Assembly (NCBI GenBank): GCA_030831125.1
Contig: JAURLQ010000062.1
Location: forward strand, 1 to 48,905
Direction of reading: 5' to 3'
Origin: Gammaproteobacteria bacterium
GTDB lineage: Bacteria; Pseudomonadota; Gammaproteobacteria; Pseudomonadales; Pseudohongiellaceae
DNA length: 48,905 bases
Position numbers and translations under genes: made by a program. Shown piece by piece: positions 29,409-41,183 of the stretch (position 1 is its first letter; every line of letters begins with the position of its first letter). The notes under the pieces were generated by a model. It had not been told where the DNA came from. It was given only the letters and a program-made list of their open reading frames with translations, and did no database searches.

Positions 29409-29951
29409 ATGTCCATCAAAGCAGTCACCATTCGCAACAGCCTGTTGCCCTTATTGACGGCAGGTTCCCTCATTTCCTACAGCAGCGCGGCTGATGCTCC
29501 CCCATTTGCTACTGACCTTACTGTATCCGATATCATGGCCTCGATAGTCATGCCTGCTGCCAACGTATTGTGGGAAGCAGTATTGCCCGATAGCGATGCT
29601 GACGGAAATGATATCCTGGTCGGTCCGGACTCTGATGAGGGCTGGATTAAAGTTCGTGAGGCCGCGATCAGTCTGGCTGCATCAACCAACCTGTTGATGG
29701 TACCAGGGCTGCAGGTCAAGGACCCCGCCCTTGAAACACCCCAGGGTGAACTTCCTCCCGAAGCCATTCTTGAACTGATCAACACACAGAGCGCTGCCTG
29801 GTATGCCTGGAACACGGCGATGCATAACACTGCAATGGCTCTGCTCAATGCCATCGACACGCGTGACACCCACGCAATTTGGGACATGACCGCAACGCTT
29901 GATGCTCCCTGTACCAGTTGCCATGAGCAATTCTGGTATCCCAACCAGTAA
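29409..29951 (+). CDS. cytochrome c'-type protein with C-terminal haem motif
   Basis: A 180-residue secreted protein. A signal peptide (residues 1-27, ending YSSAA) precedes an alpha-helical domain, and the haem site CTSCH lies only 9 residues from the end (CTSCHEQFWYPNQ). A single CxxCH at the C-terminus of a four-helix protein is typical of class II (cytochrome c'-like) proteins. The sixth-ligand position cannot be read from sequence. AGGAA lies 9 nt before the ATG. It is monocistronic, with a hairpin after its end, and divergent from a membrane hydrolase. Partner proteins are not evident nearby, so its electron-transfer or gas-binding role is open. Confidence 0.75.
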   Translation: MSIKAVTIRNSLLPLLTAGSLISYSSAADAPPFATDLTVSDIMASIVMPAANVLWEAVLPDSDADGNDILVGPDSDEGWIKVREAAISLAASTNLLMVPGLQVKDPALETPQGELPPEAILELINTQSAAWYAWNTAMHNTAMALLNAIDTRDTHAIWDMTATLDAPCTSCHEQFWYPNQ

Positions 29952-29980
29952 GCAGCCAATGTAATCCAGTGCCGGGAATA

Positions 29981-30000
29981 CGGAACAGACGACCGTTCCG
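29981..30000 (+). terminator. probable terminator of the cytochrome gene
   Basis: CGGAAC-AGACGACC-GTTCCG, a 6-bp stem followed by a T-rich stretch. It lies between convergent genes and is of modest strength. Confidence 0.45.
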
Positions 30001-30018
30001 CATTTCATCCTTTTACTC

Positions 30019-30990
30019 TCAGGGGCTTGGTACTATTTCCACCGGCAGCGGCCAATTCCCTGTGTAGGGCGGCCAGTTGGGTACAGCCAGTGTTGGCGGC
30101 GGATAGAACATGGCCGTATAAATAGTCCTGATTTTTTCATCATCTATAAAAAACCATTCACTGAATACATTGCGGGGTGTTGTTGATCCGGGTCGACGAA
30201 TGAACACAGCGTAGGAAAGTACGGCCTGGGATTCCACATCAACCAGCGGTATACGACGGGCAACCACCATGGACAGGTTAAAGTTTTCGAGCCCGGCAAG
30301 ACAGTCCCTGGCATCAGGGTCCGGCTGTCCGCCGCCTACCGGGGGCAGAAAGCGGCCACCTGGTGCAGGCGTGCCGTTTTCGGCCCGCCCACAGCCTTCA
30401 TGTACTAGCGCAATGGATCTGTCATGTGACGTCAGCGCATCAAAATAACTGTCAACGATGCGAATAAGGGTATCGCGGTCGGCACGTTCTGCCACCCTGA
30501 TAGTGCGGCGTGGTGGAGGATTCTGTTCCAGATAATCAATGTTGAGCAAATTGGCCGGCGGTTGGCTTGGCATTCCTGGTCCATTCAGGCCCGGGTCATC
30601 AGCTCGCGCCACATACCACTCACCTTCCGTTATTTGTCCGCCTTCAACCTTGATTCGAGCCGTTACGAGTGCACTTTCATCACCTTCTACCACCGTGCCA
30701 TAGTAAGCGGCCTGACCACTCACAGGATAATAGTATCTGCGTTGGACATCACCCAGAGCAGTTACAGACTCCCACACCCCCTTACCTGTAGTAAAATTTA
30801 TTGCATTTTCTGTTTGACGGACACCAACTGCCAGCGGAGCTGCCGCAGGATTGTTCTGTACAACAGCATCCATATAATGGTTCAGTACATTGGTCAGGCA
30901 CCCCCTGTCGCATTCCTGTTGAGCAAACAGACTGCCTGATGCCAACATGAACATGCCCGCACACAGTCTCTTCAAAGAAATCTTGGTCAT
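30019..30990 (-). CDS. secreted protein with two NTF2/SnoaL-like halves (unknown function)
   Basis: A 323-residue exported protein (signal peptide residues 1-20, cleaved after SLFA). It appears built from two related halves: the first begins CDRGCLTNVLNHYMDAVVQN and continues with VRQTENAINFTTGKGVW; the second begins TLIRIVDSYFDALTSHDRSI with a similar RAENG. Each resembles the helix-strand start of NTF2/SnoaL-fold domains. The TENG-like box and a trailing GQITEGEWYV also fit the DUF8021-type group. ATG at 30990 has a perfect AAGGAGG 7 nt upstream; the longer open frame above it lacks one. It lies downstream of the GNAT gene (95-nt gap). No function can be assigned. Confidence 0.65.
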   Translation of the reverse strand: MTKISLKRLCAGMFMLASGSLFAQQECDRGCLTNVLNHYMDAVVQNNPAAAPLAVGVRQTENAINFTTGKGVWESVTALGDVQRRYYYPVSGQAAYYGTVVEGDESALVTARIKVEGGQITEGEWYVARADDPGLNGPGMPSQPPANLLNIDYLEQNPPPRRTIRVAERADRDTLIRIVDSYFDALTSHDRSIALVHEGCGRAENGTPAPGGRFLPPVGGGQPDPDARDCLAGLENFNLSMVVARRIPLVDVESQAVLSYAVFIRRPGSTTPRNVFSEWFFIDDEKIRTIYTAMFYPPPTLAVPNWPPYTGNWPLPVEIVPSP

Positions 30991-31085
30991 CAGTTCCCTC
31001 CTTTTATTCAGGTAACGCAGCATATCAACCATACCTCCCCAGTCAAACCTGGTCTGTATGATTTCATTCACATAAAGCAGCTGGA

Positions 31086-31580
31086 TCATGAACCGGATTC
31101 CAGTATTTGACTGCCAAACTCACCTAGTGCCTCTCCACTCATTCTGTAGGTAATCCATTCACTCTGCGGCCTTGCACCCAGTGACTCATAGAAATCAATG
31201 GACGGCCGGTTCCAGTCAAGTACGCTCCACTCGAAGCGACCGCAATTTTCCCTTACTGCAATTGAGGCAATATGTTTCAACAGCGCTTTGCCAGCCCCGC
31301 GACCCCGGAACTCGGGTGTTACATAGACATCTTCCAGCCAGATCCCCTTTTTCCCGAGCCATGTGGAGTAATTATAGAAATAAACAGCATATCCGACATC
31401 GATATCATCAATACTGCAGACAAATACATGAGTCACAGCATCAGGACCGAGCATTGTTTCCCTTATTTCAGCTTCGGTAGTCACTACCGAATGCAGGGCC
31501 TTTTCATACTCGGCCAGCTCCCTTACAAAGCGGTAAATCAGTCCTGCATCTGCAGGAGTTGCCTTGCGTATCCGGATCAT
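31086..31580 (-). CDS. GNAT-family N-acetyltransferase (polyamine/amino-group type)
   Basis: A 164-residue cytosolic GNAT enzyme. The N-terminus IRIRKATPADAGLIYRFVRE is typical, acetyl-CoA binding motif A is VYVTPEFRGRGAGKALLKHI, and motif B has FEWSVLDWNRPSIDFYESLGA. The pattern YNYSTWLGKKGIWLEDVYV is that of the spermidine/diamine acetyltransferase-like (SSAT) branch, so an amine or thialysine substrate is likely, but this is inference. ATG at 31580 follows GAAGGAG by 6 nt. It is followed by the secreted NTF2-like gene. Confidence 0.85.
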   Translation of the reverse strand: MIRIRKATPADAGLIYRFVRELAEYEKALHSVVTTEAEIRETMLGPDAVTHVFVCSIDDIDVGYAVYFYNYSTWLGKKGIWLEDVYVTPEFRGRGAGKALLKHIASIAVRENCGRFEWSVLDWNRPSIDFYESLGARPQSEWITYRMSGEALGEFGSQILESGS

Positions 31581-32038
31581 TTTTTCTCCTTCTTCAGTCT
31601 GAAAATCCTGCATACCTGACAAAATCGGGTAAACAGGACGCCACAATATGGCGGTCCTTCAGCCTCCCCGCAATAGTCATGGCAGTCAAAGTGGCGTACC
31701 GGGAAGTCAATTACGGGATTACCGATCCCGGGTTACCTTGCATGCTGACAGCAGAACCAGAGGGGAAACCACCAGTCAGCATGACTGTTTCATCAACGAA
31801 ACTGGCAAAACCCCGATTTTACTTTCTGTAATCTCGTATTGGTGAAATCCAGGCAACCCACCATATGACAAGCCAGCAGACCTGTTTCCACTATTGCCAG
31901 TTGTGGTTATTTACGATTATTTGTCGCGCGGATCTGGTTGGGCTGAATCAATGCTTGCGGGAACCGGCAGGCATAGTGATTCGTGACAGTACTGGAAAGC
32001 AGATGATCCATTTCGGTTAGTAGCCGATCCAGGGCTGG
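31581..32038. other. structured intergenic region between cysG and the GNAT gene
   Basis: 458 nt without a gene, holding three inverted repeats: GGACGCCA-CAATA-TGGCGGTCC (31636-31657, one bulge), CGGGAT-TACCG-ATCCCG (31714-31730), and perfect 9-bp arms CATGCTGAC / GTCAGCATG 25 nt apart (31741-31749, 31775-31783). On the minus strand they lie upstream of the GNAT gene, so a leader RNA is possible. No known riboswitch family was recognised. Confidence 0.45.
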
Positions 32039-33415
32039 CTAATTGGATATCCAGTTGAGGGTTTCATGAAGTTTGACCACTTCACCAACTATGATCAGGG
32101 TAGGTGCCCTGACTTCCTGTGATTCGATAACAGCCGCCATGGTGGCAAGAGTAGCTGTATACACTTTCTGTTGTGGCAGTGTGCCCTGTTGCACAAGTGC
32201 AATCGGAGTATCAGGACTCCGCCCATGCCTGATCAGTTCACTGCAGATCAGGGGCAGACTCACCAGCCCCATGTAAAAAACAACGGTTTGCCCTGTTTGT
32301 ACCAGATGCTCCCAGTCGAGCTCACAACTTTCGTCTTTGAGGTGTCCGGTGACAAAACGAACTGACTGGGCATAATCACGATGGGTAAGGGGAATTCCCG
32401 CATAACTGGCACAACCTGATGCAGCCGTTATACCAGGCACAACCTGGAAAGGAATGCCGGCAGCTGCCAGTTCCTCGATTTCTTCTCCTCCTCTGCCAAA
32501 AATAAACGGATCTCCACCCTTTAGTCGGAGCACCCGTTTACCTTCCTGCGCCAGGCTCACCAGCATTTTGCTGATCTCAGACTGCGGCATGGTGTGCTGC
32601 TTGCGCTCTTTCCCTACATGGATCCGGTCTGCATCTGCCCTGCACATTGCCAGTATCGGTGGAGATACCAGCCTGTCATAAAGCACTACATCTGCCTGCT
32701 GCATCAGACGCAATGCCCGGAAAGTCAGCAGGTCCGGATCACCAGGCCCGGCACCAACCAGATAGACTTCTCCACCTTTGTATTCATTGGACTCTTCAAG
32801 TGACTGTCTGAGCATAAGCTCGGCTTTTTCAAGCTGACCACTGACCACCAGCTCTGCAATCGGCCCATTGGCAACATGCTCCCAGAAACGCATACGCTGG
32901 GAAAAAGATGAGAACCGTTGCTTTACGCTGGCACGATAACGGCCCATCAGCAGGGCAAGTTCACCCAATGACGATGGAATCAGAGTTTCCAGTCGTGCAC
33001 GCAACAGTCTGGCCAGTACTGGTGCCCTGCCCCCACTTGACACCGCCACAATGAGCGGATTGCGATTGACCACAGAAGGAAATATGAACGAACACATGGA
33101 GGGTTGATCCACTACATTCACCGGCAGATTTCTTTTTATCGCCAGATCATGTATTTCCCTGTTCAGGCTGTTGTCATCCGTGGCAGCCACAACCAGTGCC
33201 ATGCCAACAAGATCATCCGCCTCGAATGCACGCTCGATCAGTTCATGAGTCTTATCTAGGCTGGCAGCAACTGCAGGTTCTATACTGGTTGCCACCATCC
33301 TGATTCTTGCACCTGCCTGCACAAGCAGTCTGGCCTTGCGTCCTGCCACATGCCCACCGCCCACCACCAGCACTCCCTGGCCCTTAAGGCGTATGAAAAT
33401 GGGCAGATAATCCAT
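32039..33415 (-). CDS. cysG: sirohaem synthase (uroporphyrinogen-III methyltransferase / precorrin-2 dehydrogenase / ferrochelatase)
   Basis: A 458-residue trifunctional enzyme of sirohaem synthesis, the cofactor of sulfite and nitrite reductases. The N-terminal NAD-binding domain (residues 1-113) starts [20 protein letters not shown] and holds [13 protein letters not shown]. The C-terminal SUMT domain (about residues 215-458) has [28 protein letters not shown], and the SAM site ending [20 protein letters not shown]. Length equals E. coli CysG (457). The start codon is 1 nt after the serS stop; an ATG 9 nt upstream would overlap serS. It is the last gene of the ftsK-to-cysG run. Confidence 0.97.
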   Translation of the reverse strand: MDYLPIFIRLKGQGVLVVGGGHVAGRKARLLVQAGARIRMVATSIEPAVAASLDKTHELIERAFEADDLVGMALVVAATDDNSLNREIHDLAIKRNLPVNVVDQPSMCSFIFPSVVNRNPLIVAVSSGGRAPVLARLLRARLETLIPSSLGELALLMGRYRASVKQRFSSFSQRMRFWEHVANGPIAELVVSGQLEKAELMLRQSLEESNEYKGGEVYLVGAGPGDPDLLTFRALRLMQQADVVLYDRLVSPPILAMCRADADRIHVGKERKQHTMPQSEISKMLVSLAQEGKRVLRLKGGDPFIFGRGGEEIEELAAAGIPFQVVPGITAASGCASYAGIPLTHRDYAQSVRFVTGHLKDESCELDWEHLVQTGQTVVFYMGLVSLPLICSELIRHGRSPDTPIALVQQGTLPQQKVYTATLATMAAVIESQEVRAPTLIIVGEVVKLHETLNWISN

Positions 33416-33416
33416 T

Positions 33417-34727
<1,311 letters not shown>

Positions 34728-34752
34728 TCAGTATCAAGACCGCAGCACACAC

Positions 34753-35124
34753 TCAGACAATCAGTCTGGTGAGTGACATACCCAGCCAGACAGCAAGCAG
34801 GCAAACCAAAAGCGTCCCGAAAAGATAGAGAGCCGCATAGGCAAACTGCCCCTGTTCCAGCATGCGCAGGGCATCCAGCGAATAGGTGGAATACGTGGTA
34901 AAAGCACCCAGAAATCCCACTGTAACCAGATTACGCCACTGGGGAGACAGCCCGCCTTTTTCAATCAATACCACAAAGGCTGCGCCAATCAGGCAAGAAC
35001 CAATGGCATTGACCATGAAGGTCACCAATGCTGCTTTCTGTTGCCAGTCAGGATGTGCATTATACATCCAGTAACGGGCCATTGCGCCGAGCGCACCCCC
35101 AAGAGCTACCATCAACCAGGACAT
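34753..35124 (-). CDS. crcB: fluoride exporter CrcB (Fluc channel)
   Basis: A 123-residue four-helix membrane protein that expels fluoride as a dual-topology dimer. ALGGALGAMARYWM opens the first helix, and GFLGAFTTYSTYSLDALRML contains the conserved Phe and Thr-Thr-Ser-Tyr residues of the fluoride path and central Na site. Its ATG at 35124 has no good ribosome binding site. It overlaps by 13 nt a 28-codon upstream reading frame that keeps the original site and is itself a copy of this gene's beginning (35112-35201). Translation is probably coupled to that remnant. No fluoride riboswitch was recognised upstream. Confidence 0.93.
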   Translation of the reverse strand: MSWLMVALGGALGAMARYWMYNAHPDWQQKAALVTFMVNAIGSCLIGAAFVVLIEKGGLSPQWRNLVTVGFLGAFTTYSTYSLDALRMLEQGQFAYAALYLFGTLLVCLLAVWLGMSLTRLIV

Positions 35125-35201
35125 CGCATTGCCCCATACATCCAGTAACGGGCCATGGCGCCTGAAGCACCGCCCAGCGCAACTATCAACCTGGACATCA
35201 T
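35112..35201 (-). pseudogene. tandem remnant of a crcB 5' end
   Basis: A 74-bp-offset copy of the first 21 codons of crcB: 52 of 63 bases are identical and 18 of 21 residues are kept. Six of the nine differing codons are synonymous. It starts at the ATG/ATG at 35201/35198, which overlaps the rarA stop and has AAAGGAGG 6 nt upstream, and runs out of frame into MRCPG and a stop at 35112. The last 21 bases before the junction are identical in both copies (35136-35156 and 35062-35082). The offset of 74 is not a multiple of three, so the copies cannot form one protein. Confidence 0.85.
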
Positions 35202-36577
35202 TCCTTGCCTCCTTTCCCGGTAACCACTGTTTTGCTGCCATAGCGTTGTTGGCTGCTGGCAACATCCAGGGATCGAAGATATTCCAGCTTCTGTTTCATC
35301 TTGTCCTCAAGCCCCCTTTCGGTCGGGAAATAATATCGCTTATCCTTCATTGGCTCAGGAAAATAATTTTCTCCGGCAGCATAACCGCCTGGCTCATCAT
35401 GGGCATAGCGATAACCCGCTCCATACTCCAGATTCTTCATCAGAGTAGTAGGCGCATTTCGCAAATGCATGGGCACATCTTGACCAGCACTGTTCCGGAC
35501 CTCTGTCATGGCTGCATTGAAGGCGGTATAAACCGCATTGCTTTTGGGCGCACAGGCCAGATAGAGAATGGCCTGGGCTATGGCCAGCTCACCCTCAGGA
35601 CTGCCAAGTCTGTCCTGCACGTCCCACGCATTCAGTGCCAATGACAGCCCCCTGGGGTCTGCGTTTCCTATGTCCTCGCTGGCCATGCGCACTACCCGCC
35701 GGGCAATGTAGAGCGGATCACAGCCACCATCTATCATCCTGCAAAACCAGTAAAGAGCGGCATCTGGAGCGGAACCTCTTACAGCCTTGTGTAATACCGA
35801 AATCTGTTCATGGAAAGCATCTCCGCCCTTGTCGAATCGCTTGAGATTCCCCTGCAGTATCTGGGCGAGGTCCTCATCATTGAGCGTTTCACAACCTTCT
35901 GTGTCCTTGTGCAGCAAATCACCAGCCAGTTCAACAAGGTTCAGTAATTTACGGGCATCTCCGTCGGCAGCCCCGGCAAAGCGCATTTTCTGCTCAGGTG
36001 AGAGACTTATATTTCTCTTCCCCATGCCACGCTCGGGATCCGCCAGTGCCTGTTCAAGAATCCTAACCAGCGCATCATCACTGATAGTCTTCAGCACATA
36101 AACACGAGCCCTTGAAAGCAGAGCATTGTTCAGTTCAAAAGAAGGGTTTTCTGTAGTGGCTCCTATGAAAAGTATTGTGCCGTCTTCAATCCATGGCAGA
36201 AATGCATCCTGCTGCGACTTGTTGAAACGGTGGACTTCGTCGACAAACACTATAGTTTGTCTGCCACGCATGGATCTTTCCTCACGCGCCCGATCCAGCG
36301 CGAGCCTTATTTCCTTTACACCTGACAACACTGCAGAAAGACTTTCCAGATGCGCATCGGCACTGCTGGCTACCAGCCTGGCAAGTGTTGTCTTGCCCGT
36401 ACCCGGCGGCCCCCACAGGATCATGGAGTGAGCTTGACCACCCCTTATGGCTTCAAAGAGTGGCTTGCCCGGACTCAGTATGTGCTCCTGACCAATATAG
36501 TCATCAAGCACAAGGGGCCGCATGCGAGCTGCAAGAGGCTTGTATCCGGATTCCAGCTGAAACAGCGATTGGCTCAT
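35198..36577 (-). CDS. rarA: replication-associated recombination protein A (MgsA/RarA)
   Basis: A 459-residue AAA+ clamp-loader-like ATPase acting at stalled replication forks. Walker A is GPPGTGKTTLARLVASSADA, Walker B is IVFVDEVHRFNKSQQDAFLP, sensor 1 lies in LFIGATTENPSFELNNALLS, and the C-terminal tetramerisation domain has CDPLYIARRVVRMASEDIGN. ATG at 36577 (MSQSLFQLESG) is used; the upstream frame lacks support. It is 10 nt after lolA and overlaps the crcB remnant start. Confidence 0.96.
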   Translation of the reverse strand: MSQSLFQLESGYKPLAARMRPLVLDDYIGQEHILSPGKPLFEAIRGGQAHSMILWGPPGTGKTTLARLVASSADAHLESLSAVLSGVKEIRLALDRAREERSMRGRQTIVFVDEVHRFNKSQQDAFLPWIEDGTILFIGATTENPSFELNNALLSRARVYVLKTISDDALVRILEQALADPERGMGKRNISLSPEQKMRFAGAADGDARKLLNLVELAGDLLHKDTEGCETLNDEDLAQILQGNLKRFDKGGDAFHEQISVLHKAVRGSAPDAALYWFCRMIDGGCDPLYIARRVVRMASEDIGNADPRGLSLALNAWDVQDRLGSPEGELAIAQAILYLACAPKSNAVYTAFNAAMTEVRNSAGQDVPMHLRNAPTTLMKNLEYGAGYRYAHDEPGGYAAGENYFPEPMKDKRYYFPTERGLEDKMKQKLEYLRSLDVASSQQRYGSKTVVTGKGGKE

Positions 36578-36587
36578 TGGTCCACTA

Positions 36588-37268
36588 TCAGGGGGCAACA
36601 GCACTGCTATTGTCGATTATTTCGACGCCGGGTGGGGGCATGAATTCAAACAGCATGTCTTCAAGAGGACTGTTTCGATTTACGTCCCTGAAAGAAAGGC
36701 TGGTTTGTTGCCCCAGGCTGTCTTCAAACTGCATTTCCTGAAGCACTTCCCCGTTGAAGGTCAGGCTCATGCGTTCAAATAGTGAAGAGGGCATTCTGGG
36801 CAAAAGAATAAAACGCCACAACATGCCGTCTCCCATATCAGTCGCACTGACAGCGTAGGCCTGAGCGATTGTTTCGCTCGTGCCATTGAGCAGCATCACA
36901 GGGGTGCGGTCCAGTTCATTGTTGAAGTCCTGGATTGTTACCTGATCAAGGTCAGGCTCATAGCGCCAGATCAAATCGCCATTGGTCACCATGAGTTCTT
37001 CATAGGGTGCCGTGATACGCCAGGAGAAACTGGCCGGTTTGCGCATGAGCAATTCGGCAGTTGTTTCCTGCAATTCCCTGCCATCCTGATCGATGATGAG
37101 CTGCTCAACACTTGCGCTCATGGCAGTTGTCTGCGCAAGTACTTCCGTAAGTCTGGCAAGACTTGCTGCTTCAGGAAGGGTTTCCTGTGCATTGGAAACA
37201 GTACCGGTAAGGCTCGCCAGAGTGATTATCACTGTGGCCAGGCCCAAGCAAGCCGCCCTGTATTTCAC
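36588..37268 (-). CDS. lolA: outer-membrane lipoprotein carrier protein LolA
   Basis: A 226-residue periplasmic chaperone that moves lipoproteins from LolCDE to LolB. A signal peptide (residues 1-27, cleaved after VSNA) precedes the LolA fold, with RKPASFSWRITAPYEELMVT and GDLIWRYEPDLDQVTIQDFN, the usual W-R-x-x-x-P-x-x-x-x-x-V and D-G-x-x-L-W-x-Y-D-P-x-L-x-Q-V pattern. It lies 26 nt after ftsK and 10 nt before rarA, the normal gene order in many gammaproteobacteria. Confidence 0.95.
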   Translation of the reverse strand: MKYRAACLGLATVIITLASLTGTVSNAQETLPEAASLARLTEVLAQTTAMSASVEQLIIDQDGRELQETTAELLMRKPASFSWRITAPYEELMVTNGDLIWRYEPDLDQVTIQDFNNELDRTPVMLLNGTSETIAQAYAVSATDMGDGMLWRFILLPRMPSSLFERMSLTFNGEVLQEMQFEDSLGQQTSLSFRDVNRNSPLEDMLFEFMPPPGVEIIDNSSAVAP

Positions 37269-37294
37269 TTTGTAAAGTCTCTTGAGTATTTGAA

Positions 37295-39673
37295 TTATCT
37301 GGGAGGTGGCGGTGCCAGTACTTCCCGGTTTCCGTTGGTCCCCATTTCCGAGACCACACCTGCCATTTCCATGGCCTCTATCATCCGGGCAGCGCGGTTA
37401 TAGCCGATTCTGAGCTTGCGCTGTACTGCAGAAATGGAAGCCTTGCGCGACTCGGTTACAAAACGGACGGCCTCATCATACAGGGCATCATCCTCTTCGG
37501 CATTGCCCTCTTCACCATCCCCACCATCCACACCCAGACCCGGAACACCGGCACCTGCGCTGTCAGAAGTAATGGATTCGATGTAATTGGGTTCACCCCT
37601 GACTTTCCAGTCGGCAACAACACGATGTACTTCCTCGTCTGCCACAAAAGCGCCATGCACACGCTGGGGCACGCCTCCACCAGGTGGCAGGAACAGCATG
37701 TCGCCATGACCCAGCAATTGCTCAGCTCCGCCTTCGCCCAGAATGGTGCGGGAATCGATTTTTGATTGCACCATGAATGACAAACGCGTTGGAATATTTG
37801 CCTTGATCAGGCCAGTCAGTACGTCCACAGAAGGACGCTGGGTAGCCAGGATAAGATGGATGCCGGCAGCACGTGCTTTCTGGGCAATACGGGCAATCAG
37901 TTCTTCCACTTTTTTGCCCACGACCATCATCATGTCGGCCAGCTCATCAACTATTACCACGATTACGGGCAGTTCCTGCAAATCTTCCGGAATCTGGTCC
38001 TCGGGGGCAACTTCAGAAAGCATATCGGGCTTGAAAAGTGGATCCACAATGGGTTCCCCTGCCTTGATGGCTTCAGCCACTTTCTTGTTGAAACCGGCAA
38101 GGTTACGAACACCCAATGCAGACATCAGTTTGTAGCGCCTTTCCATTTCGGCAACGCACCAGCGCAGTGAATTTGCCGCATCCTTCATGTCTGTGACCAC
38201 TGGGGTGAGCAGATGGGGAATCCCGTCGTAAACAGACAGCTCCAGCATCTTTGGGTCTATCATGATCAGGCGAACCTGTTGTGGCGATGACTTGAACAGA
38301 ATGCTCAGGATCATCGCATTCACTCCAACAGATTTACCTGAACCTGTAGTACCGGCCACCAGCAGATGGGGCATACGGGCAAGGTCCACCACTACCGGGT
38401 TGCCGCCAATGTCATTCCCCAGCGCCAGACTGATCGGGGAACGTGCATTGTCGAATTCAGGAGAAGCAAGCACCTGGTTCAGGAATATCATTTCCTTGTT
38501 CTCATTCGGAATTTCTATCCCGATGCAGGTCTTGCCCGGAATGACTTCCACCACACGCAGGCTTGGCACCGCCAGGGAACGGGCAAGATCCTTGACAAGA
38601 TTGCTTATCCTGCTGACCTTGATGCCAGGCGCTGGCTGGACTTCAAAGCGAGTAATCACAGGGCCGGGATTGATGCCGACCACTTCGATATCGATACCGA
38701 AATCCTTGAGCTTGATTTCAAGAAGCCGGGACATGGCCTCAAGCGCTTCCTCCGAATATCCAAGACTCTTGTCGACTTCAGACTCATTCAGCAGGCTCAG
38801 TGGTGGCAGATCACCGACTATCGGCGCATCAAAAAGTCTGCCCTGTTTTTCCTTTTGCACACGTTTGCTGGCTTGTTTGGGTGCCGTTTTGATCGGGGCA
38901 ATTTCAATGGGTTTGCGCTTGCGATCCTTTTCAATGAAATGCTCCAGCTTTTCTTTTCTTTCATTGATGATCTGGCGTGTTTCTGCCTGCTCCCGCCGTT
39001 TTTCCTGCCAGCGCTGCCATTTCACCACAATGAATTCGCAGAACTGCAGCACAGCCAGTCCGATAGCATCTGCCAGCCGCAACCAGGAAATACCCATTCC
39101 CAGTGTCAGACCAAGGAACATCAGCGTCAGCGCTATCAGAGTGGTACCTGTCAGGTCCATGGCAGGCAAGGCAACTTCCATCAGGGTCCTGCCCAGCAAT
39201 CCGCCTGCAGTACCAGACAACTCCGTGGCAAAGTGCAAACTTGCAAGTGTGCTGCCACTGATCAGGGTCACCAGGAAGCCTGCCAGACGGAGTGAAAGTA
39301 CTTCCCAGTTGAACAGGGTGGCGGAGCGACGTTCGCGGAATATGATCCAGGCCCTGTAAGCCAGCATGAGGGGAAAAATGTAGGCCAGATAGCCGAACAG
39401 CAGCAGCAATACATCGGCCAGCCACGCACCACTACGCCCGACAGCATTGTTGATGACGTTACTGGTTCCGGTTCTGGACCAGCCCGGATCAAGTGGGGAA
39501 TAGGTGTTGAGGGCCAACAGCAGGTAAACTGAAGCTGCCAGCAACACGATCATCAGCCCCTCGACAAAGAACAGCCGCCACAAACCCTGTGCGCGCGGGT
39601 CCGGCTGGGCACTGGCGGCCTTGTTTTTGGGGCTGGCCTTCATGTTTGCCTTTGCTGTCTTGCTGCCTGCCAC
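37295..39673 (-). CDS. ftsK: DNA translocase FtsK
   Basis: A 792-residue division-septum DNA pump that moves the terminus region and triggers XerCD. It has four or five N-terminal transmembrane helices (about residues 30-210), a short linker, an alpha/beta RecA-like motor with Walker [15 protein letters not shown] and Walker [16 protein letters not shown], and a C-terminal winged-helix gamma domain ([20 protein letters not shown]) that reads KOPS sites. The linker is far shorter than that of E. coli FtsK (1329 residues), as in pseudomonads. Translation may begin at GTG 39673 or ATG 39643. An AT palindrome (39731-39744) lies upstream near a possible -10. Confidence 0.97.
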   Translation of the reverse strand: MAGSKTAKANMKASPKNKAASAQPDPRAQGLWRLFFVEGLMIVLLAASVYLLLALNTYSPLDPGWSRTGTSNVINNAVGRSGAWLADVLLLLFGYLAYIFPLMLAYRAWIIFRERRSATLFNWEVLSLRLAGFLVTLISGSTLASLHFATELSGTAGGLLGRTLMEVALPAMDLTGTTLIALTLMFLGLTLGMGISWLRLADAIGLAVLQFCEFIVVKWQRWQEKRREQAETRQIINERKEKLEHFIEKDRKRKPIEIAPIKTAPKQASKRVQKEKQGRLFDAPIVGDLPPLSLLNESEVDKSLGYSEEALEAMSRLLEIKLKDFGIDIEVVGINPGPVITRFEVQPAPGIKVSRISNLVKDLARSLAVPSLRVVEVIPGKTCIGIEIPNENKEMIFLNQVLASPEFDNARSPISLALGNDIGGNPVVVDLARMPHLLVAGTTGSGKSVGVNAMILSILFKSSPQQVRLIMIDPKMLELSVYDGIPHLLTPVVTDMKDAANSLRWCVAEMERRYKLMSALGVRNLAGFNKKVAEAIKAGEPIVDPLFKPDMLSEVAPEDQIPEDLQELPVIVVIVDELADMMMVVGKKVEELIARIAQKARAAGIHLILATQRPSVDVLTGLIKANIPTRLSFMVQSKIDSRTILGEGGAEQLLGHGDMLFLPPGGGVPQRVHGAFVADEEVHRVVADWKVRGEPNYIESITSDSAGAGVPGLGVDGGDGEEGNAEEDDALYDEAVRFVTESRKASISAVQRKLRIGYNRAARMIEAMEMAGVVSEMGTNGNREVLAPPPPR

Positions 39674-39924
39674 GAGAGTCCTGCTGTTGTTGGATTGAAG
39701 GTGAATTTCAGCACAAAATCAGGGGCCTATCATAAACTTTTATGGCTGGAAGGGATACCTGTTCGAGCAAGGACACAAGGTGACCGGACTTACAGGGCTC
39801 AAATATTCAAGCCGATCTGGTGCTGCTGTATGGACTCCTCACAAATACCGCAACACACAACATTGCCGCATATCAGTCAGGAGTCCACATCAGTGGACCC
39901 GGCGATGGACAGACATTCAACATG

Positions 39925-39964
39925 ATTTGATTTGGAGAAACGGGCGCACTGCCATGCCCCCCTT
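39925..39964. repeat. palindromic dispersed repeat, copy 2
   Basis: Matches copy 1 (1604-1643) at 34 of 40 bases, including the GGAGAAA box and GGGCGCACTG. Its stem is degraded by one base (TGCCCCC instead of TGCGCCC). Weaker similarity extends about 20 nt further upstream in both copies. Confidence 0.6.
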
Positions 39965-39997
39965 CCGGAGATCCATATCTTGACCGGTTTTCAATGA

Positions 39998-41101
<1,104 letters not shown>

Positions 41102-41183
41102 AATCAATGCCGTCTGAAGGGCAATCCATGCATGCAGGTGCGCAGATTCCCTGCCCCGGGCTGCTCAATCAGGCATCCGGTGC

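Noticed and set aside
31581-32038. Cobalamin or other known riboswitch upstream of the GNAT gene
   Set aside because: Searched by eye for B12-box, THI-box, SAM and glycine signatures; none was present in full.
35112-35201. Fluoride riboswitch in front of crcB
   Set aside because: The space is filled by the crcB remnant and the rarA end; the conserved fluoride-aptamer pattern is not there.
38262-39359. Plus-strand reading frame of 365 codons opposite ftsK
   Set aside because: Ser/Arg-rich shadow frame of a certain gene, with a second equally long shadow beside it.
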